Assembly (NCBI GenBank): GCA_964453665.1
Contig: CAYVQT010000086.1
Span: forward strand, 1 to 10,036
DNA from: DAOUTY01 sp964453665
GTDB taxonomy: Bacteria; Chloroflexota; Dehalococcoidia; SZUA-161
DNA: 10,036 nt
Reading direction: 5' to 3'
Shown here one piece after another: positions 1 to 7,541 of this stretch (positions are counted from its first letter, which is position 1; the number at the start of each line of letters is the position of its first letter). A program made the position numbers and the translations under genes. The notes beneath the pieces were generated by a model. It was given only the letters and a program-made list of their open reading frames with translations, made no database searches and was not told where the DNA came from.

Positions 1-13
1 TTTATGACGCAAC

Positions 14-19
14 TATAAT
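14..19 (+). promoter_or_regulatory. Candidate -10 element of the methyltransferase operon promoter
   Basis: A perfect TATAAT lies here, on the same strand as the operon and upstream of its first gene. The matching -35 box would fall to the left of the window, so only half of the promoter can be seen. If it is real, transcription starts near 26 and leaves a leader of about 117 nt that contains the palindrome at 40-64. A chance hexamer in AT-rich DNA is a real alternative, and the operon may also extend further left. Confidence 0.35.
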
Positions 20-39
20 GCATTCAGTAACTTTTATTA

Positions 40-64
40 TGAGTCAATTCGAGGAATTGACTCA
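40..64 (+). promoter_or_regulatory. Perfect 11-bp-arm palindrome in the operon leader (operator or RNA hairpin)
   Basis: The left arm TGAGTCAATTC (40-50) and the right arm GAATTGACTCA (54-64) are exact reverse complements around a 3-nt GAG centre. It lies upstream of the first gene and is not followed by a T-run, so it is not a normal intrinsic terminator of an upstream gene. It could be a dimeric repressor or activator site, or a stable hairpin in the 5' leader. The perfect symmetry is seen directly; the regulatory role is inferred from position. Confidence 0.55.
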
Positions 65-132
65 AGCGAGCGGAGGCTTTAACATACTCACAATAGTTTA
101 TTGATACATGGATCCTCGCCTAAGCTTGATAC

Positions 133-137
133 AGGGG
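133..137 (+). promoter_or_regulatory. Ribosome binding site that sets the start at 144
   Basis: AGGGG followed by a 6-nt purine-rich spacer precedes ATG 144. The upstream in-frame ATG at 108 has no Shine-Dalgarno sequence. Starting at 144 also gives an N-terminus (MIVVGEKIN) that fits the AcsE/MtgA family. Confidence 0.75.
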
Positions 138-143
138 AAAAAG

Positions 144-941
144 ATGATTGTCGTCGGAGAGAAGATAAATACGAGCCGAAAGAGTATCGAAGATGCCGTT
201 GAAAAACGAGACAACGCATTCATCTCCAAGGTAGCACGCGAGCAAGCTGAAGCCGGGGCTAATTACATTGATGTTAACGCCGGAACTTTTTTAGATCGCG
301 AGACCGATTGCCTATGCTGGCTGGTAGAGGCGGTACAAAGTGAAGTGGATTTACCTTTGTCCCTGGACAGTCCCAATCCCAAGGCCTTATCCGAGGCTAT
401 CAAACGCCATAAAGGCGAACCAATGGTCAACTCTATTTCACTGGAAACAGAACGCTTTCAGTCCCTTCTTCCCATAATCACTTCCCGGCCCTGCAGTGTA
501 GTAGCACTCTGCATGGCCCAAACGTCGATGCCCACGACCGCTGAAGAAAGAGTTAAAGTAGGCTCGGAGCTCATTGAGAAACTCACAAACGAAGGGATTC
601 CCCTTGAGAAAATTTATGTAGACCCACTTGTTCAGCCTGTATCCGTTGACACCGGCATGGGAATCGCTGCCCTCGAAGCCATCAATCGAATAATGAACTT
701 ATTCTCAGGTGTGAACACTATCTGCGGCCTCTCCAATGTCTCCTTCGGCCTGCCGGAACGCCGCCTTATCAATCGCAACTTCCTGGCTCTCGCCATATCC
801 TATGGTCTATCCGCGGCCATTTTAGACCCGAGTGACAGGCAAATCATGGCAATGCTCCTTTCGGTTGAGATGCTGCTTGGCAGGGATGAATATTGTGAGA
901 AGTTCATTGACGCCTATCAAAACGGCCGCATTACCGGATGA
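144..941 (+). CDS. Methyltetrahydrofolate:corrinoid protein methyltransferase (AcsE/MtgA/MtqA-like)
   Basis: This is a 265-residue pterin-binding TIM-barrel protein of the dihydropteroate-synthase-like superfamily. It is expected to be cytosolic and to move the methyl group between the corrinoid protein and tetrahydrofolate. The family signatures appear in order: GEKIN (5-9), AGANYIDVNAG (37-47), SLDS with Asp75, NSIS with Asn96, YVDP with Asp160, and GLSNVSFGLP with Asn198. As I recall, Moorella AcsE uses Asp75, Asn96, Asp160 and Asn199 for pterin binding, so the match is almost residue for residue. That also supports ATG 144 over ATG 108. The length equals that of AcsE (about 262 aa). The corrinoid protein gene follows after 49 nt. 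In demethylating operons this protein, called MtgA or MtqA, produces methyl-THF. True AcsE would sit with CO dehydrogenase/acetyl-CoA synthase genes, and none are seen here. The exact paralogue name is uncertain. Confidence 0.9.
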   Translation: MIVVGEKINTSRKSIEDAVEKRDNAFISKVAREQAEAGANYIDVNAGTFLDRETDCLCWLVEAVQSEVDLPLSLDSPNPKALSEAIKRHKGEPMVNSISLETERFQSLLPIITSRPCSVVALCMAQTSMPTTAEERVKVGSELIEKLTNEGIPLEKIYVDPLVQPVSVDTGMGIAALEAINRIMNLFSGVNTICGLSNVSFGLPERRLINRNFLALAISYGLSAAILDPSDRQIMAMLLSVEMLLGRDEYCEKFIDAYQNGRITG

Positions 942-990
942 TGACTTTGCCTTATGCATTTGTGTAAAACAACTTCAAAGGGGGATGAAA

Positions 991-1629
991 ATGAGCGAAT
1001 TCAAGACATTATCCGAAGCTGTGATTAAGGGGGACATTAATAAAGCTGTAGATGAGACGCAGAAAGCTATAGATGCCGGCAGCGATGTCCAGGCCATCAT
1101 TGATGATGGCCTTATCGCCGCTATGGACGAAGTGGGCGAGAGATTCTCAAAAGGGCTCATATTCGTCCCCCAGATGCTGCGCTCCGCCAAGACCATGCAG
1201 GAGTGCATGAAACTACTGGAGCCACTGGTTCAAGAGGGCGATATCACGTCTAAAGGAAAGGTGCTGATAGGGACAGTCAAGGGCGACCTGCACGACATCG
1301 GCAAGAATCTGGTTTCTATGATGATGGGGGGTGCGGGCTTCACGGTAACCGATCTGGGAGTAGACGTCACTCCCGAGAAGTTCGTCCAGAAAACGCAAGA
1401 GGTGGAACCTGATATCGTGGCCATGTCGGCGCTGCTATCTACCACTATGCCGGCAATGCCCCAGACCATCGAGGCGCTACAGAAAGCCAGTATCAGGAAT
1501 AAAGTCAAGGTTATGATCGGCGGAGCGCCAGTTACCAGTAAATATGCTCAGGAAATAAAGGCCGATTCTTATGCAGCTGACGCAGGTTCCGCTGTTGTCG
1601 AAGCTAAAAAGCTGATGGGAACTTCATAG
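991..1629 (+). CDS. Methyltransferase cognate corrinoid protein (MtqC/MttC/MtbC type)
   Basis: This 212-residue protein carries the methyl group on cobalamin between the substrate methyltransferase and the THF methyltransferase. Residues 1-88 form the helical cap domain (B12-binding_2), rich in Leu, Met and acidic residues. Residues about 89-212 form the Rossmann-like B12-binding domain. The signature DLHDIG (99-104) supplies the lower-ligand His101. It is followed by the SALLSTTM segment (146-153) and the GGAPVT motif (177-182), which hold the nucleotide tail. The start at 991 has a strong AAAGGGGG site with 6-nt spacing; ATG 985 is a less likely alternative. A longer in-frame reading from 832 only overlaps the previous gene and lacks family sequence. 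The length is typical for MtbC/MttC/MtqC proteins. It ends with TAG. Placement between the THF methyltransferase and the MttB homologues marks it as their shared partner. Confidence 0.95.
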   Translation: MSEFKTLSEAVIKGDINKAVDETQKAIDAGSDVQAIIDDGLIAAMDEVGERFSKGLIFVPQMLRSAKTMQECMKLLEPLVQEGDITSKGKVLIGTVKGDLHDIGKNLVSMMMGGAGFTVTDLGVDVTPEKFVQKTQEVEPDIVAMSALLSTTMPAMPQTIEALQKASIRNKVKVMIGGAPVTSKYAQEIKADSYAADAGSAVVEAKKLMGTS

Positions 1630-1657
1630 GGATTCTTTCTTCGTTAAGGAGCGAGTT

Positions 1658-3106
1658 ATGAAACCGATTGAGATACCCACATTTCAACCCCGCTTGAAAG
1701 TCTTGAGCCGTGAACAGGGGCTGGCGATTCACACAGCCGCCCTGGAAATCCTCGAGAAAACGGGATTCAAAATGGAGCATCCCGGAGCTCTGGAAATGCT
1801 TGCAGGTGCCGGGGGCAAGGTTTCAAACGGCGACTGGGTCAAGCTACCCTCTTACCTCGTTGAAGAGTCTTTAAGATCAGCCCCCAGGCAAATTGCGCTA
1901 TACGACCAGCTGGGCAACAAAACAATGCCTCTCGTCGATGGCAATCCCTTTTATGGCACAGGTTCAGATGCCACGTTCACACTGGATTTGGAAACGGGAC
2001 AGCGCCGCCGAACCGTCTTAAATGACGCCGTTAATTTCGCCAAGCTGGTGGATGGGCTTGAGAATATATCCTTCGCCATGTCCATGGCTAACCCTGATGA
2101 CGCACCTATTGAAGATATATACGTTTATGTTTTTGCTGAGATGATCAAGAATAGCAGTAAACCTATTGTATTCATAGCAGACAGCGGCAGAGACATAACC
2201 AAGATTCATGAAATCGCTTGTCTGGTGGCAGGAAGCGAAGAGGAGCTTCGTAAGAGGCCTTTCTTGCTCAATTATTCCGAGGCTATCAGCCCACTGCGTT
2301 TTCCCCAAAACGTTATGGAAAGGCTTATTTTCTGCGCTGAAAAGGGGATACCAATCTGTCTGCCCTCGGGTTCCAATGCCGGAGGTGGAGCACCGGTCAC
2401 ACTTGCCGGAGCCATGGCGCTGGGCATAGCTGAGAATCTAGCTGGGCTTGCTGTCCATCAGCTAACCAGAAAAGGGTCGCCTTTCCTATTCGGCCCCAAT
2501 GTCAGTGTCCTCGATATGAAGTCCACCGTAGTTTCGTATGGCAGCCCCGAATGGAGTCTCACTCAGGCTGCACTCGCTGATATGCGAGATGAAATCTACG
2601 GCCTGCCAATCTGGGCCTATGCCGGGGCCTCGGATGCCAAAGTCGTGGATGCCCAGGCAGGGGCAGAGGCCATGTTCTCCATTATTACAGCGATGCTTTC
2701 CCGCTCGAACTTGATTCACGATGTAGGTTTTCTGGAATACGGCAGCACATCTTCACTCGAAATGGTGACCTTAGCCAACGAACTGGTGGCCATGAGCCGT
2801 TTCTTTGTCGAGGGGATCCCTGTCAACGAAGAAACCCTGGCACTCGAAGTGATAGAAAGAGTAGCGAGAGGCGCCCCAGGCTCTATCTTCCTTATGGACG
2901 ACCATACATTTGAACATTTCAGGCAAGCCCAGTTCCTGCCGGATCTTCTGGACCGCTCAAGGTACGACTCCTGGGTAGAGGCTGGTGCTATGGACACCTA
3001 CAAACGTTGCAATATCGAGGCTAAAAGGATCCTTTCGGAACATCAGGTGGCGCCCAAACCTGATGAAGTGCTCAAAGGTATCGATCGAATCCTAGAGAAG
3101 CACTAA
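1658..3106 (+). CDS. MttB-family (trimethylamine methyltransferase superfamily) methyltransferase 1, non-pyrrolysine
   Basis: This 482-residue cytosolic protein belongs to the MttB/COG5598 family. It should take a methyl group from a methylated amine and give it to Co(I) of the neighbouring corrinoid protein. Family features include GTGSDATFTLDLETGQRR (101-118), YSEAISPLRF (206-215), a glycine-rich SGSNAGGGAPVTLAGAMA (237-254), the YAGASDAK...DAQAGAEAMF stretch (321-340), and the C-terminal DDHTFEHFR (414-422). Archaeal MttB carries pyrrolysine near residue 334. Here the whole frame is sense codons, so it belongs with the non-Pyl homologues, whose characterised members (MtgB, MtpB, MtcB, MtyB) demethylate glycine betaine, proline betaine, carnitine and gamma-butyrobetaine. 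The substrate cannot be read from the sequence. AAGGAG with 6-nt spacing supports ATG 1658. The next paralogue begins 14 nt after its stop. Confidence 0.9.
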   Translation: MKPIEIPTFQPRLKVLSREQGLAIHTAALEILEKTGFKMEHPGALEMLAGAGGKVSNGDWVKLPSYLVEESLRSAPRQIALYDQLGNKTMPLVDGNPFYGTGSDATFTLDLETGQRRRTVLNDAVNFAKLVDGLENISFAMSMANPDDAPIEDIYVYVFAEMIKNSSKPIVFIADSGRDITKIHEIACLVAGSEEELRKRPFLLNYSEAISPLRFPQNVMERLIFCAEKGIPICLPSGSNAGGGAPVTLAGAMALGIAENLAGLAVHQLTRKGSPFLFGPNVSVLDMKSTVVSYGSPEWSLTQAALADMRDEIYGLPIWAYAGASDAKVVDAQAGAEAMFSIITAMLSRSNLIHDVGFLEYGSTSSLEMVTLANELVAMSRFFVEGIPVNEETLALEVIERVARGAPGSIFLMDDHTFEHFRQAQFLPDLLDRSRYDSWVEAGAMDTYKRCNIEAKRILSEHQVAPKPDEVLKGIDRILEKH

Positions 3107-3120
3107 CAGCGAGAATAAAG

Positions 3121-4557
3121 ATGGGAACGAGTATGCCATTCTATAGACCACTCACGCCTGCAGATTTGAAGCAGATCGATCAGACGGGGCGACGTATACT
3201 GGAGCAAGTGGGAGTCAGAATCTACGACAGTACATTTCTCAACACGCTGAAAGAGGCAGGAGCACAGGTAGACCACGACGACCAGAGAGTACGCTTCGAG
3301 AGCAACTGGCTTGACAATGTTTTAAACAATGCCCCATCAAGCTTCGTCCTGCACTCCAGAGACGGTCGAAATGACCTGCATTTGGGGAAAGGCGAGGTGT
3401 ATTTTGGAAACGGCGGACGAGTATTTCGCATCCTCGATCTGGCAACAGGCGGATACCGTCTCACCAGGCTTATGGATGTAGCCCATACCGCAACACTGGT
3501 CAATCACCTGGACAACATTCGTTTCTACCTCATCTCCTGTCAGGCCCATGACATAAAACCCGTAAACTATCACTTGCTGGATTTCTATTATGCTCTCAAC
3601 CACACCACGAAACATGTCATGGGGGGCTGTACCGATCTTCACGGTGCCGAACAGATGTGGAAACTTGCAAGCATCATAGCTGGAGGGGAAGACAGACTCC
3701 GGGAGAAACCATTCGTTTCCGTGATTACCAATCCCATAAGCCCTCTCACCACAGAGGCTAATACATTGAACATTCTCCGCTTCTGCGCGGAGCGAGGTAT
3801 CCCGGTTACCTGCGCTCCGGCACCTATCGCCGGGGCTACATCGCCAGCATCCCTTGCCGGGACACTTTCCCAGATGCACGCCGAAGCACTGGCAGGCGTG
3901 GCTCTCGTTCAGGTATTCGTCCCGGGGGCTAAGGTGCTATATGGCGCTGTGCCCACTATCATGGACTTACGCAGAATGGAATTCACCATGGGCTCTGTTG
4001 AAATGGCGATGATGAACGCTTCCGCAGTCCAGCTTGCCAAGCTGTATAACTTGCCCATTTATTCCTCGGCCGGAGTCACCGAGGCCAAGAGACCGGATAT
4101 CCAGGCCGGATTCGAGAAGACGGTTTCCAGCCTGATGGTAGCCATGACGGGGGCGGACTACATCCATATGGCGGCGGGAATGCTTGATTCAGCCAATTCC
4201 ATTTCCTATGAGCAATATGTTATTGACAATGAAATCATTGGAATGATCCACAGAATACTTTCGGGTATCAAGGTGAACGAAGATACTACGGCCTTTGATG
4301 TTATCAAGCAAGTCGGGCCCGGAGGCAACTTCGTCACTGAAGACCATACCATTGAGCATATGATGGACGAATTCTTCTACCCCAACCTGGGTGTAAGATG
4401 CAACTTCGATATCTGGGAGGAGAAGGGCAGGCCTGACATGCTAAGCCGTGCCAAAACTTTAGTCAGAGATATACTGGAGGAAGGCAAAGAGGGGCTTTTA
4501 GACCACGACGTGATCTCCGAGGTAAGAAAAGCCTTCCCGGGCAGCCGACTTATCTGA
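3121..4557 (+). CDS. MttB-family methyltransferase 2, non-pyrrolysine
   Basis: This 478-residue protein is a second MttB-superfamily member and a likely alternative or additional substrate:corrinoid methyltransferase. It shares the fold landmarks of its neighbour: GNGGRVFRILDLATGGYR (96-113), TNPISPLT (203-210), CAPAPIAGATSPASLAGTLS (231-250), SAGVTEAKRPDIQAGFEK (316-333), and TEDHTIEHM (406-414). The two are clearly diverged and are not a recent duplication. The SAGVTEAK...DIQAG segment is closer to classical MttB than the matching part of methyltransferase 1. There is no in-frame amber codon. ATG 3121 has only a weak upstream site. ATG 3133 (MPFYRPLT) is a possible start, preceded by a GGGAACGAG stretch, and would shorten the protein by four residues. 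It is tightly coupled (14 nt) to the gene before it and (16 nt) to the one after. The substrate is unknown. Confidence 0.9.
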   Translation: MGTSMPFYRPLTPADLKQIDQTGRRILEQVGVRIYDSTFLNTLKEAGAQVDHDDQRVRFESNWLDNVLNNAPSSFVLHSRDGRNDLHLGKGEVYFGNGGRVFRILDLATGGYRLTRLMDVAHTATLVNHLDNIRFYLISCQAHDIKPVNYHLLDFYYALNHTTKHVMGGCTDLHGAEQMWKLASIIAGGEDRLREKPFVSVITNPISPLTTEANTLNILRFCAERGIPVTCAPAPIAGATSPASLAGTLSQMHAEALAGVALVQVFVPGAKVLYGAVPTIMDLRRMEFTMGSVEMAMMNASAVQLAKLYNLPIYSSAGVTEAKRPDIQAGFEKTVSSLMVAMTGADYIHMAAGMLDSANSISYEQYVIDNEIIGMIHRILSGIKVNEDTTAFDVIKQVGPGGNFVTEDHTIEHMMDEFFYPNLGVRCNFDIWEEKGRPDMLSRAKTLVRDILEEGKEGLLDHDVISEVRKAFPGSRLI

Positions 4558-4573
4558 CCTACTTAGAAGGAAG

Positions 4574-5164
4574 ATGTCGACCAAAACAGGAACTACCACG
4601 CGTATCATCGCCTGTGGGGTGTTCAAACCAGCCATTGACCACCTTCGACTTACCAAGAAATACCCGAATCTGCGTATGACCTACCTGCCATCCGTTCTGC
4701 ACACCAGGCCACAAATGCTTGAAAAATACTTGCTGCGAAAGATTGTATCTGCTAAGAAGCGGAATGAGCGGATCATTTGCCTCTACGGGGACTGTTTCCC
4801 GGGCATCGGCGACTTCTGCCAACAGCACGGGGTAGTAAAAGTGCCCGGGCAATTCTGCTATGAAATGCTTCTCGGCCCCGCACGGTTCAATCAACTCATG
4901 GACGAAACCACCGGCACCTACTTTCTTGAAAAAGACCTGCTGGTCAACTTCAGGGAATACTGCATGGAGCCACTAGAGCTGCATGACGCTGAAATGCGAA
5001 GCTGTTACTTCGAACACTACCAGAAACTGCTATATATCAGGCAGCCTACCGACCCGGACCTTATATCACAGGCTACTCAACTGGCCGAATTCCTGGATCT
5101 GTCACTTGCTATTAGCGATGTGGATTACTCGCATCTGGAGAGTATGCTCGACGATCTGCTTTAA
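4574..5164 (+). CDS. DUF1638 domain protein
   Basis: This 196-residue soluble protein matches the DUF1638 pattern. It has an N-terminal strand with IIACGVF (11-17), an LLRKIV helix (53-58), the IICLYGDCFPGIGDF core (67-81, with Cys74), a second Cys in GQFCYEMLLG (92-101), and the TGTYFLEKDLL segment (113-123). Cysteines 14, 74 and 95 lie in the conserved blocks and could bind a metal or act in redox, but that is inference. To my knowledge the biochemical role of DUF1638 is not established. Such genes recur next to corrinoid methyltransferase genes, and this one sits between the second MttB homologue and RACo. A role in corrinoid loading, repair or substrate handling is therefore plausible. 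The ribosome site (AGAAGG, 4565-4570) is close to ATG 4574, with 3-nt spacing. Confidence 0.8.
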   Translation: MSTKTGTTTRIIACGVFKPAIDHLRLTKKYPNLRMTYLPSVLHTRPQMLEKYLLRKIVSAKKRNERIICLYGDCFPGIGDFCQQHGVVKVPGQFCYEMLLGPARFNQLMDETTGTYFLEKDLLVNFREYCMEPLELHDAEMRSCYFEHYQKLLYIRQPTDPDLISQATQLAEFLDLSLAISDVDYSHLESMLDDLL

Positions 5165-5222
5165 GGCGCATGTCCCGGCAGTCGAAGTGCTCACAGGAAC
5201 AAAATTATCACCCGGTGCTAAC

Positions 5223-5227
5223 AGGAG
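5223..5227 (+). promoter_or_regulatory. Ribosome binding site that sets the RACo start at 5236
   Basis: AGGAG with an 8-nt spacer precedes ATG 5236. The alternative in-frame ATG at 5170 has only AAGG with 3-nt spacing, and the 22 residues it would add have no family character. The 5165-5235 stretch is therefore best read as intergenic. Confidence 0.65.
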
Positions 5228-5235
5228 CAGTTAAG

Positions 5236-7179
5236 ATGGAAAATCACCAGATTGAAGAGCACCAAGACGAAAAACTGAAAAGAAGGAAACCCCCTATCGG
5301 GGCTCCTCCATTCAAAAAAACAAAAACCAGATACGTCTGGCTTAATGTTCTTCCTGACGACCTATGGCTGAAGATTCGTGAGGGCGAGACTATCTGGGAG
5401 GCGCTGCAAAAGGAGAATGTGGAGTTGGGGGGGGAGTGCGGGGGATTGGGGAAATGCGGCAAATGTAAGGTCAAGGTTCTCTCTTCGATTGGCCCTCCTA
5501 CCGAAGCAGAAGAGGAGTTGCTCGATGATGAGGAGCTGAAGCAGGGAATCCGCCTCGCTTGTCGCACCAAAGTGGACAAGGATTTGGTAATCCATACGGA
5601 TGAAACGGACTTCGAGGAGGATTACTTCCAGATTCTCAAAACCGGTCACCGGCCCCTTTTACATCCCTGGCCACTCATATCTAAGCGGCTGATCACCCTG
5701 CCCCCCGAGCTTCAGGACGAAGGGCTTTCCGACCTAGATCAGATTAAGATTGTGATGGTACCCGAATATAAAGACCTGACGGCGCCGCTCCACTGTCTTC
5801 GCTCGCTACCTCAAAGATTAAAGGAAACCGAATTCAGTGGTGCGGCAGTGCTCCATGAGAACGAATTACTGGCCTGGCAGAACCAGGAGGAAATAGACTG
5901 CTATTATGGGCTGGTCTTCGACCTCGGAACAAGCACCCTGGTGGGCAAGCTTATCAATCTGTTGGACGGCAGTGAAGAAGCCGTTGTCTCCTGCCTTAAC
6001 AGTCAGATGAAGTATGGCACAAACATAATCAGCCGTCTCCAGTATATCAAAAACCACGCGTACGGTCTGGAGACTTTCCGCAACCTGCTTATCAGGGATT
6101 TGAACTTGATCACTACAAGGCTGCTGAAGAGTACTGAGCTCAAACCCGAGGATATCTTCATTGCTGTTGCAGCAGGCAATACCACCATGCAGCACCTTCT
6201 GCTAAGGCTCAACCCCCTGGGAATCGCGGAAGCCCCCTTCTCCCCTGTTCTAACCGATGGGCTGATTGTCGGAGCTGCGGAAGTTGGCCTCGAATTGCAT
6301 CCAGAGGCCCTGTTATACGTTATGCCCACCAGGTCAGGTTACATAGGTGGAGACCTGATCAGTGTTATCCTGGCATCCGGCGCTTCGGAACAGGAAGACG
6401 AAATCATACTGGGGATGGACCTGGGCACCAATGGGGAGATATTTCTCGGCAATCGCAAGAGATTGATGACCTGCTCTGCAGCTGCCGGGCCTGCTCTAGA
6501 AGGAGCGACAATCTCCAACGGCATGATCGCAAAGGCCGGAGCGATCGAAGGTGCCTATCTCGAAGAAGACGAACTGCGGTATCAGATCATCGGGAATATC
6601 AAGCCTAAAGGGCTTTGCGGAAGCGGACTAGTCGATCTGGTCGCTGTGCTTTTACATTCGGGCAACATAAACCACGAGGGCCTTATCCGCCGCCCCCGTA
6701 AAAATGCACAAGAGTGCTTGAATTCAAGGATAGTCAAGCGGGCAGGGGTCTATGATTTCCTCGTCGCTTCCGCTGAGGAAAGCTACAGCGAGAGGCCGAT
6801 CTATTTCACTCAAAAGGACGTCCGGGAACTCCAACTTGCGAAGGGGGCTATCGCGGCTGGCATAAAGACCCTGATAGACGAAATGGGCATAGGGACTGAG
6901 GATATCAGTCACGTGTATCTGGCAGGAGCGCTCGGTAACTACGTTGACCCTTTAAGCGCTATGCGCATTGGCCTGATTCCCAGGTTAGACCTGGAGATTG
7001 TAACATCCCTGGGTAACGCTGCCAGTACCGGAGCCTCCATGGTCCTCCTGTCCAAAGATTACTGGCAGAAAGCTAACGAGCTTTCCGATTTCATCGAGCA
7101 CATCGAGCTATCCTCCCGCCTCGATTTCGATCAATACTTTGTCGAATACATAGATTTCCCCAAGGAGAATCTATGGTAG
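5236..7179 (+). CDS. Reductive activase of corrinoid proteins (RACo/RamQ-like), [2Fe-2S] plus ASKHA ATPase
   Basis: This 647-residue cytosolic protein restores inactive Co(II) corrinoid to Co(I) by ATP-driven electron transfer. The N-terminal ferredoxin domain (about 33-125) holds Cys68, Cys74, Cys77 and Cys109 in the C-x5-C-x2-C...C pattern of plant-type [2Fe-2S] proteins. A linker/middle region (about 130-222) follows. The C-terminal actin-like ATPase domain (DUF4445) shows VFDLGTST (227-234), the AAGNTTMQHLLL helix (312-323), GMDLGTNGE (393-401), CSAAAGPALEGA (413-424), GLCGSGLVD (459-467), QLAKGAIAAG (533-542) and LAGALGNY (562-569). Its length is typical of RACo proteins. Residues 1-31 form a charged Lys/Pro-rich tail outside the ferredoxin fold. 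It is the last gene of the operon, ends in TAG, and is followed directly by a hairpin. The cognate partner is most likely the corrinoid protein at 991-1629. Confidence 0.93.
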   Translation: MENHQIEEHQDEKLKRRKPPIGAPPFKKTKTRYVWLNVLPDDLWLKIREGETIWEALQKENVELGGECGGLGKCGKCKVKVLSSIGPPTEAEEELLDDEELKQGIRLACRTKVDKDLVIHTDETDFEEDYFQILKTGHRPLLHPWPLISKRLITLPPELQDEGLSDLDQIKIVMVPEYKDLTAPLHCLRSLPQRLKETEFSGAAVLHENELLAWQNQEEIDCYYGLVFDLGTSTLVGKLINLLDGSEEAVVSCLNSQMKYGTNIISRLQYIKNHAYGLETFRNLLIRDLNLITTRLLKSTELKPEDIFIAVAAGNTTMQHLLLRLNPLGIAEAPFSPVLTDGLIVGAAEVGLELHPEALLYVMPTRSGYIGGDLISVILASGASEQEDEIILGMDLGTNGEIFLGNRKRLMTCSAAAGPALEGATISNGMIAKAGAIEGAYLEEDELRYQIIGNIKPKGLCGSGLVDLVAVLLHSGNINHEGLIRRPRKNAQECLNSRIVKRAGVYDFLVASAEESYSERPIYFTQKDVRELQLAKGAIAAGIKTLIDEMGIGTEDISHVYLAGALGNYVDPLSAMRIGLIPRLDLEIVTSLGNAASTGASMVLLSKDYWQKANELSDFIEHIELSSRLDFDQYFVEYIDFPKENLW

Positions 7180-7184
7180 AGTAA

Positions 7185-7208
7185 AAGTGTGCCATACTTG
7201 GCACACTT
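7185..7208 (+). terminator. Hairpin after the operon, probable terminator
   Basis: A perfect 10-bp stem, AAGTGTGCCA (7185-7194) against TGGCACACTT (7199-7208), with a TACT loop begins 5 nt after the RACo stop codon. No T-run follows directly; the nearest is a TTTTT about 20 nt downstream. It may be a weak intrinsic terminator or a 3'-end stabilising stem that works with Rho. Its place at the drop from GC-rich coding DNA to AT-rich DNA fits an operon end. Confidence 0.6.
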
Positions 7209-7541
7209 CATATACATAAAAATAGACCCCTTTTTCAAGAGCCCAGCTTTAACCTTGTTGTGAACGATTTTCAGAAAAGCATCAGTAACTACGAACCCCC
7301 ACTACTAATTAGCTACGTTTTGAATTTCGTAAAATATATACAGTATCGTGCAGAATGTTATATCAGTAGCAAATTTCTGTAATATAGTGTTTTTCCTCAA
7401 GTCTTACAATTTTATTGTCTATTATCATGAAATGCTGTGTTGGCTGATATTTTACAACACCCTATGTAATCACAACCAAACGTGAAAAACGCACTTACAT
7501 TTAGGTAGGCTTTAAGTCAGTTTATAACTTAAGTAACCAAT
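7209..7541. other. AT-rich intergenic stretch without a recognisable gene
   Basis: I find no supported reading frame, RNA gene or strong promoter here. Only short, weak inverted repeats are visible, for example TTAAGT/ACTTAA near 7511-7532. Those could lie in the 3' end of the minus-strand microprotein transcript but lack a convincing T-run. Confidence 0.5.

Noticed and set aside
108..143. Upstream ATG at 108 for the first methyltransferase
   Set aside because: No Shine-Dalgarno sequence precedes it. ATG 144 has AGGGG and gives residue numbering that matches AcsE.
832..990. N-terminal extension of the corrinoid protein from 832
   Set aside because: It overlaps the end of the preceding methyltransferase in another frame and has no family character. 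The strong ribosome site and normal N-terminus are at 991.
3337..3879. Minus-strand 180-codon frame inside MttB homologue 2
   Set aside because: It is fully antisense to a well-supported gene, rich in Cys and Gly without domain pattern, and has no ribosome site; a shadow of the real frame.
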